Source: Pleurodeles waltl
Lineage: Eukaryota; Chordata; Amphibia; Caudata; Salamandridae
NCBI RefSeq assembly: GCF_031143425.1
Contig: NC_090451.1
Span: 666,624,508-666,688,507, forward strand
Direction of reading: 5' to 3'
DNA length: 64,000 bases
The position numbers and the translations under genes are program-made. Numbering within the stretch: position 1 is the stretch's first letter; each line of letters opens with the position of its first letter. Positions 58,829 to 64,000 of the stretch are shown one piece after another. Below the pieces are notes generated by a model. That model saw only the letters and a list, made by a program, of their open reading frames with translations. It ran no database searches and had not been told where the DNA came from.

Positions 58829-58861
58829 TAATTCGGTGCAAACAGAGTATAAATATGCCCC

Positions 58862-58888
58862 TTTGTTGTATAAATGGCAAAAGACTTT
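58862..58888 (+). repeat. Satellite fragment between composite and next element
   Basis: TTTGTTGTATAAATGGCAAA then AGACTTT. This is the monomer piece between its two GACTTT sites, proving that everything from 53739 to 58861 was inserted at the first site and the following element at the second. Confidence 0.9.
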
Positions 58889-59518
58889 GGGGGTCATTCT
58901 GACCCTGGCGGTCTTTGACCGCCAGGGCGGAGGACCGCGGGAGCACCGCCGACAGGCCGGCGGTGCTCCAATGGGGATTCCGACCGCGGCGGTAAAGCCG
59001 CGGTCGGACCGGCACCACTGGCGGGGTCCCGCCAGTGTACCGCGGCCCCATTGAATCCTCCGCGGCGGCGCAGCTTGCTGCACCGCCGCGGGGATTCCGA
59101 CCCCCCCTACCGCCATCCAGATCCCGGCGGTCGGACCGCCGAGATCCGGATGGCGGTAGGGGGGGTCGCGGGGCCCCTGGGGGCCCCTGCAGTGCCCATG
59201 CCACTGGCATGGGCATTGCAGGGGCCCCCGTAAGAGGGCCCCTACATGTATTTCACTGTCTGCTGCGCAGACAGTGAAATACGCGACGGGTGCAACTGCA
59301 CCCGTCGCACAGCTTCCACTCCGCCGGCTCGATTCCGAGCCGGCTTCATCGTGGAAGCCTCTTTCCCGCTGGGCTGGCGGGCGGTCTGAAGGCGACCGCC
59401 CGCCAGCCCAGCGGGAAAGTCAGAATTACCGCCGCGGTCTTTCGACCGCGGAACGGTAATCTGACGGCGGGACTTTGGCGGGCGGCCTCCGCCGCCCGCC
59501 AAGGTCAGAATGAGGGCC
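58889..59518. mobile_element. Harbinger-related non-autonomous element, GGTCATTCTGACC type (630 bp), copy 1
   Basis: Starts GGGGGTCATTCTGACCCTGG and ends GGTCAGAATGAGGGCC, with TTT on both sides at GACTTTGTT. The left end matches the left end of the 8.2-kb Harbinger element (GGTGGTCATTACAACCCTGG) apart from a few bases. The interior is GC-rich and again made of successive hairpins, for example TTTCACTGTCTGC-GCAGACAGTGAAA and GCGACGGGTGCAACTGCACCCGTCGC. No ORF I trust. Confidence 0.85.
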
Positions 59519-59612
59519 TTTGTTACTATCTAACTTGGTGTGGATAGCACTGTACTGATCCAATGCTTAAAAACTTTGCTAGATAAACAGACATTTGAGG
59601 TGAGCAAATCTA
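59519..59612 (+). repeat. Hammerhead satellite array, segment 8
   Basis: Part of one monomer up to AAATCTA, where copy P is inserted. Confidence 0.9.
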
Positions 59613-60531
59613 GGGCCATATTTATACTTGATGACGCAAAACTGCGCTAACGTAGTTTTGCGTCAAAAAAATTAGCGCCGGCTAACACCATTCTGAAGCG
59701 CCATGCGGGCGCCGTATTTAATCAATGGCGTTAGCCGGCGTTAGCCGCCGGCGCTGCCTGGTGTGCGTGGAAAAAAACGACGTACACCAGGCAGCGCCGG
59801 CGTAGGGGGATATGGGGCTTGGGCGTCAAGAAATGGGGCAAGTCAGGTTGAGGCAATTTTTTCACCTCAACCCGATTTGCGCCATTTTTTTCACTCCCAA
59901 CCCCCATAGAAATGACTCCTGTCTTAGCATAGACAGGAGTCATGCCCCCTTGCCCAATGGCCATGCCCAGGGGACTTATGTCCCCTGGGCATGGTCATTG
60001 GGCATAGTGGCATGTAGGGGGGCACAAATCAGGCCCCACATGCCACAAAAAAAAAAAAAAAAACACTTACCTGAACTTACCTTATTGTCCCTGGGATGGG
60101 TCCCTCCAGCCTTGGGTGTCCTCCTGGGGTGGGCAAGGGTGACAGGGGGTGTCCCTGGGGGCATGGGAGGGCACCTCTGGGCTCCTTCAGAGCCCACAGG
60201 TCCCTTAACGCCTGCCTTTTGCAGGCGCAAAAAAACGGCACAAAAGCGGCCGTACGTAATTTTTTTTGACCCGCCGACTCCCGGGCGTGAATTTTGCCCG
60301 GGAGTATAAATCCGACGCACATGCCTCGGAGTCGATTCTTTAGACGTGAACGCCTACCTTGCATCTCATTAACGCAAAGTAGGTGTCCACGCTAAAAAAT
60401 GACGCAAACTCCATGCACTTTGGTGCTAGACGCGTCTAACGCCAAAGTATAAATATGGAGTTAGTTTTGCGTCGAAATTGCGTTAAAAAAAACGATGCAA
60501 TTCCGGCGCAAACGGAGTATAAATATGCTCC
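59613..60531 (-). mobile_element. Hairpin-string element, copy P (inverted)
   Basis: CTA is duplicated at AATCTA|...|CTAGAGTG, a clean target duplication. 919 bp, subgroup of G and H. Donors on the minus strand at about 60065-60083. Confidence 0.92.
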
Positions 60532-60671
60532 CTAGAGTGTCGCTGGTGTTGCAGAGTGCTCCTTATTAGAGCTGCTCTCCACCTAAACTTGGGAACTACC
60601 CAGAGTTCTCTATTCTCTTTTTTGCATAATTTATGTGTCACTCTAACCTTGAAAGGGATTTGTTTTGATAT
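60532..60671 (+). repeat. Hammerhead satellite array, last fragment
   Basis: The monomer runs from CTAGAGTGTCGCTGG to GATTTGTTTTGA, then gives way to TATATATACATACACACAGA. The array ends here, before a hammerhead motif. Confidence 0.9.
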
Positions 60672-60702
60672 ATATACATACACACAGACACACCCACTTC
60701 TT

Positions 60703-60934
60703 CCTCCAAATATTGAAGAGACAAGCACTCCGTTGTTGTAAATATAAAAGTTTTATAAATTGTATCATTCACTAATGATGAGAGTGTGGTCAAGTTTGTT
60801 TGAAAGGCGAGGCAAGATGGCGCCCCAGAGGTTGACAAAGGCATAGGGTTCTGAAATGCTTTCTGTTTTATGAGTCTATTGAACAAAAATCCGGAAACTG
60901 CACACGGAGTGCTTGTCCCTTCAATATTTGGAGG
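60703..60934. repeat. Inverted repeat, 30-bp arms
   Basis: The left arm (60703-60732) starts CCTCCAAATATTGAAG and ends CAAGCACTCCG. The right arm (60905-60934) is its reverse complement with one mismatch. The spacer is about 170 bp, with no ORF. Confidence 0.9.
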
Positions 60935-61045
60935 AGGAGGTGGGGACATACTGACGCGCCAACAGTGTGTCTTACTGAGCACCACCGGCAGTTACATGCA
61001 GTCCAGCACTGAGGTCTTGAGAAAGTGTAAATATAAATGTAAATG

Positions 61046-61048
<3 letters not shown>

Positions 61049-61106
<58 letters not shown>
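61049..61106. repeat. (AT)n microsatellite
   Basis: About 29 AT units, preceded by TAAATG repeats. Confidence 0.95.
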
Positions 61107-61111
<5 letters not shown>

Positions 61112-61264
61112 TCAAAGAACCCACCTAGGGCCGGTCACATCCACTTAGCGAGGCCGGTGCACCATGTGGGAAGCCAGTATCCTGCCTAAATCCAGAAGAG
61201 CAGAACCGTTATTCGAAACTAACAGCAAAGCGCACTCCAGGATCAGGAATGTTTGAAATTAAAG

Positions 61265-61310
61265 TTTTATTGGCAACACCTTTCGATCATTGCGATCTTT
61301 GTCACATAAT
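61265..61310 (-). ncRNA. Degraded hammerhead-like motif, possible Penelope-like element terminus
   Basis: On the minus strand: TGACAAA, then GATC-GCAAT-GATC as a helix II, then GAAA, followed by GGTGTTGCCAATAAAACTTT. Penelope-like elements carry hammerhead motifs in their terminal repeats just before an AATAAAACTTT-like sequence. The core differs from CTGANGA, so it would not cleave. Low confidence. Confidence 0.3.
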
Positions 61311-61437
61311 GGTTAACAGTGTATCTGTGTATTTTGTGCATTTACAAAACACAAGGCTGAAGTCAGCGTTGTTTATAAATGTCATCTGAACCCAGAAATC
61401 GCAACATAGGACCATATTGCATATGTTACACATTATT

Positions 61438-62049
61438 GGGGTCATTCTGACCCCGGCGGTCTCAGACCGCCGGGGCCAGGGTCGGCGGGAGCACCGCCGA
61501 CAGACCGGCGGTGCCCCGCAGGGCATTCTGACCGCGGCGGTTCGGCCGCGGTCAGACAAGGAAAACCGGCGGTCTCCCACCGGTTTTCCGCTGCCCCTGC
61601 GAATCCTCCATGGCGGCGGAGCGCGCTCCACCGCCATGGGGATTCTGACACCCCCTACCACCATCCTGTTCCTGGCGGGTCTCCCGCCAGGAACAGGATG
61701 GCGGTAGGGGTGCCACGGGGCCCCTGGGGGCCCCTGCAGTGCCCATGCCAATGGCATGGGCACTGCAGGGGCCCCCGTAAGAGGGCCCCACTTTGTATTT
61801 CTATGCAGACACTGAAATACGCGACGGGTGCCACTGCACCCGTCGCACCCTTCCCACTACGCCGGCTCCATTCGGAGCCGGCGTCCTCGTGGGAAGGGGT
61901 TTCCCGCTGGGCTGGCTGGCGGCCTTCTGGCGGTCGCCCGCCAGCCCAGCGGGAAACACAGAATGGCCGCTGCGGTATTTTGACCGCAGTGCGGTCATTC
62001 GGCGGTTCCCGCCAGGCGGGCGGCTCCCGCCGGGGTCTGAATGACCCCC
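61438..62049. mobile_element. Harbinger-related non-autonomous element, GGTCATTCTGACC type, copy 2
   Basis: Starts GGGGTCATTCTGACCCCGG and ends GGTCTGAATGACCCC. It has the same order of hairpins as the element at 58889. The flanks are symmetrical (ATT, AAT), so the target duplication cannot be read with certainty. Confidence 0.82.
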
Positions 62050-62215
62050 AATGTATTTTATATATTCTGATTTATTAATTTAATTTAGTGCTCCTTAGAA
62101 AGATTTAGAGCATTTGAGCGTGATCTGTTTAGTATTCACCGTTTACCGGAGAATGAAAATATGTTTGTCAGTGTTTTGAGAAATGTGTAAAATACAAGAT
62201 TCTTAGGGCCATATT
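62050..62215. other. Short unassigned AT-rich stretch
   Basis: AT-rich, with no feature recognised. It ends with TTA, the left flank of copy Q. Confidence 0.5.
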
Positions 62216-63140
62216 TATACTCCGTTTGCGCCGAAATTGCGTCGTTTTTTTTGACGCAATTTCGACGCAAAACTAACGCCAACTAACGCCATATTTATAC
62301 TATGGCGTTAGAGGCGAATAGCGCCAAAGTTCCCGGAATGTGCGTCATTTTTTAGCGTGAACCCCTTCCTTGCGTTAATGATATGCAAGGGAGGCGTTCC
62401 CGTCTAAAAAATGACTCCCAGGCCTTTACGTGGTATTTATACTCCCGGGCAAAAGAGACGCCCGGGAGTTGGCGTGACAAAAAACGGCGCATTTGCGCCA
62501 CTTTTTAACGCCTGCTCAGGGCAGGCGTTAAGGGGCCTGTGGGCTCAAAATGAGCCCACAGGTGCCCTCCCATGCCCCCAGGGACCCCCCCTGCCACCCT
62601 TGCCCACCCCAGGAGGACCCCCAAGGATGGAGGGACCCACCCCAGGGACATTCAGGTAAGTTCAGGTAAGTATGATTTTTTTTTTTTTATATTTTGTTTT
62701 GGTGGCATAGGGGGGCCTTATTTGTGCCCCCCTACATGCCACTATGCCCAATGACCATGCCCAGGGGACAGAAGTCCCCTGGGCATGGCCATTGGGCAAG
62801 GGGGCATGACTCCTATCTTTACAATGATAGGAGTCATGTTGATGGGGGATGGGCGTCGAAAATAAATGGCGCAAGTCGGGTTAAGACGATTTTTTCGACG
62901 TAACCTGACTTGCCCCATTTTAAGACGCCCATGCGCCATTTTCCCCCTACGCCGGCGCTGTCTGGTCTACGTGGTTTTTTCCCACGCAAACCAGGCAGCG
63001 CCGGTCTGATTGCGCCGTCTAACGCCATTCCATAAATACGGCGCCCGCATGGCGCTTCAGAATGGCGTTAGACGGCGCAAAACTTTTTGACGCTAAACTG
63101 CGTTAGCGCAGTTTAGCGTCAAAAAGTATAAATATGGGCC
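62216..63140 (+). mobile_element. Hairpin-string element, copy Q
   Basis: 925 bp, outside the satellite. The left flank is TTA; the right is ATA, followed at once by another element. Donor pair at 62653-62671. It is closest to copy J in hairpin details (TCCTATCTTTACAATGATAGGA). Confidence 0.88.
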
Positions 63141-63143
63141 ATA

Positions 63144-64000
63144 GGGGCATATGTATACTCTGTTTGCACCGAATTAGTGTCATTTTTTTTAACTCTAATT
63201 CGGTGCAAAACTAACTCCATATTTATACTTTGGTGCTAGACCCCTCTAGCACCAAATTTATGGAGTTAAAGTCATTTTTTGAAAGTGGAGACCTACTTTG
63301 CCTTAATGAGATGCAAGGTAGGCGTTCCCGTGCAAAAAATGACTCTATGACCTTAACGCCATATTTAGGGGCATATTTATACTCTGCGGCATATTTATAC
63401 TCTGTTTGCACCGAATTAGCGTCATTTTTTTTTACTCTAATTCGGTGCAAATCTAACTCCATATTTATACTTTGGTGCTAGACCCATCTAGCACCAAGGC
63501 CCTGATTTAAACTTTTTTTGCACCGCATTAAAGTCATTTTATGACGCAAAAGTGGCGCAAACTTACAAAATATTGGCCCTTATTTATACTTTTTGCTGCA
63601 AAACTGCACTAACTCAGTTTTGCACCAAAATGTTTAGCACCGGCTTGCACCATTTCTGTGCACCAGCCGGGCACCATATTTATGGAATGGTGCAAGTCGG
63701 TGCAAAGGGTAGGCTAGAGTAAAAAAAAATGACTTTAGTCGGGTGGGGCTGGCAGTATAGAAGAAGAGGGTTTAGCACCAAAAAATGACTTTAGGCAGGT
63801 TAGAGTAAAAAAAAATGACTCTAACCAGATTAGCGTCATTTTATGGTGCTAAACCTACCATGCCCATTTCAGGGCCCCCTATGGCACTTAAACAAAAAAA
63901 ATAAAATTAAATACAATCTTACCTGTACTTACCTGGGATAGGGTCCCCCATCCTCCGCAGTCCCTATGATGTGGGTGGAGGTGCACCTGGGGCCTGGGGA
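63144..64000. mobile_element. Second-family composite, reverse complement of 57.0-57.9 kb, cut by window end
   Basis: Starts GGGGCATATGTATACTCTG directly after copy Q and three bases. It holds the uninterrupted site CACCAAATTTATGG where copy J sits in the other composite, and ends of further nested pieces (GGGGCATATTTATACTCTG at 63368). Its second half matches the reverse complement of the 57.0-57.9 kb region, including the inverted donor pair at about 63918-63937. It continues past the window. Confidence 0.75.

Larger units (their letters stand above)
55590..58861 (-). mobile_element. Composite of nested elements, second hairpin family as host
   Basis: Outer element starts GGGCCTTATTTATACTTTTTG after the TTT shared with copy H and ends GTATAAATATGCCCC before TTTGTTGTATAAATGG, a piece of satellite monomer. 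It belongs to a diverged family in which GC-type hairpins are replaced by GTGC types (GTGCTAGACCCGTCTAGCAC, TTGCACCGGCTTGCACC). Inside it lie the element at 55812-57561, which in turn contains copy J, and copy M. Boundaries of the innermost pieces between 57562 and 57912 are uncertain. The same composite, reverse-complemented, lies at 63144-64000. Confidence 0.7.
60672..61437. other. Non-satellite interval with an inverted repeat and a Penelope-like fragment
   Basis: Holds a 232-bp inverted repeat (60703-60934, 30-bp arms), a TA microsatellite, and at about 61200-61310 a stretch resembling the end of a Penelope-like element. No gene is seen. Confidence 0.55.

Noticed and set aside
26700..60671. 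CRISPR-like array of direct repeats
   Set aside because: The monomers are long and directly adjacent with no unique spacers; this is eukaryotic satellite DNA.
46333..62939. Repeated 60-80 codon frames such as MTPVLVKTGVMPPCPMAMPRG
   Set aside because: They are translations of the GACTCCTGTC and GCCCAGGGGAC hairpins, present on both strands in every element; no sign of protein constraint.

Overview
The window looks like repeat-dominated nuclear DNA from a urodele amphibian (salamander or newt). The evidence is a hammerhead-ribozyme satellite of the newt satellite-2 type, an 8.2-kb Harbinger transposon with many short relatives, a tyrosine-recombinase (Ngaro/DIRS-type) retrotransposon and an L2-type LINE. 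Pleurodeles-like is my best guess, but that is inference. I see no convincing single-copy host gene. Every recognisable protein belongs to a mobile element, and most are broken.

Layout: 1-3264 is a decayed L2-like LINE ending in a TTGA tail. 4165-8065 is a 39-bp minisatellite with higher-order structure. 8066-12440 is unannotated. About 12.45-18.9 kb is an Ngaro-like element: leader with a splice donor, fragmented gag, RT-RNase H lacking the RT fingers, intact-looking tyrosine recombinase, and an SGNH hydrolase ORF behind a strong splice acceptor. 18901-26610 is unannotated. From 26650 to about 60670 runs a satellite with a ~471-bp monomer, repeatedly opened by DNA transposons.

Each satellite monomer carries, or once carried, a type I hammerhead ribozyme on the + strand: CTGATGA, a five-pair helix II, GAAA, a very short helix III and a seven-pair helix I. 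At least six copies keep the whole catalytic core.

Inside the array lies an 8208-bp Harbinger element (31881-40088). It holds a HARBI1-type transposase gene of three exons whose phases join exactly. One Myb/SANT-like gene lies antisense inside the 4.1-kb first transposase intron. A second, NAIF1-like Myb gene lies antisense downstream.

The rest of 42-63 kb is filled by twelve ~920-bp non-autonomous elements built almost entirely from short consecutive hairpins, with a central segment carrying two adjacent 5' splice-site consensus sequences, plus smaller palindromic MITEs and two ~620-bp elements whose ends resemble the Harbinger element. Most insertions have 3-bp target duplications, and many different families sit at the same TTT inside the palindrome GACTTTGTC of the satellite monomer. 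The elements also insert against each other's ends, giving chains and nests. Coordinates of elements were read by eye from flanking duplications and are good to a few bases unless stated.
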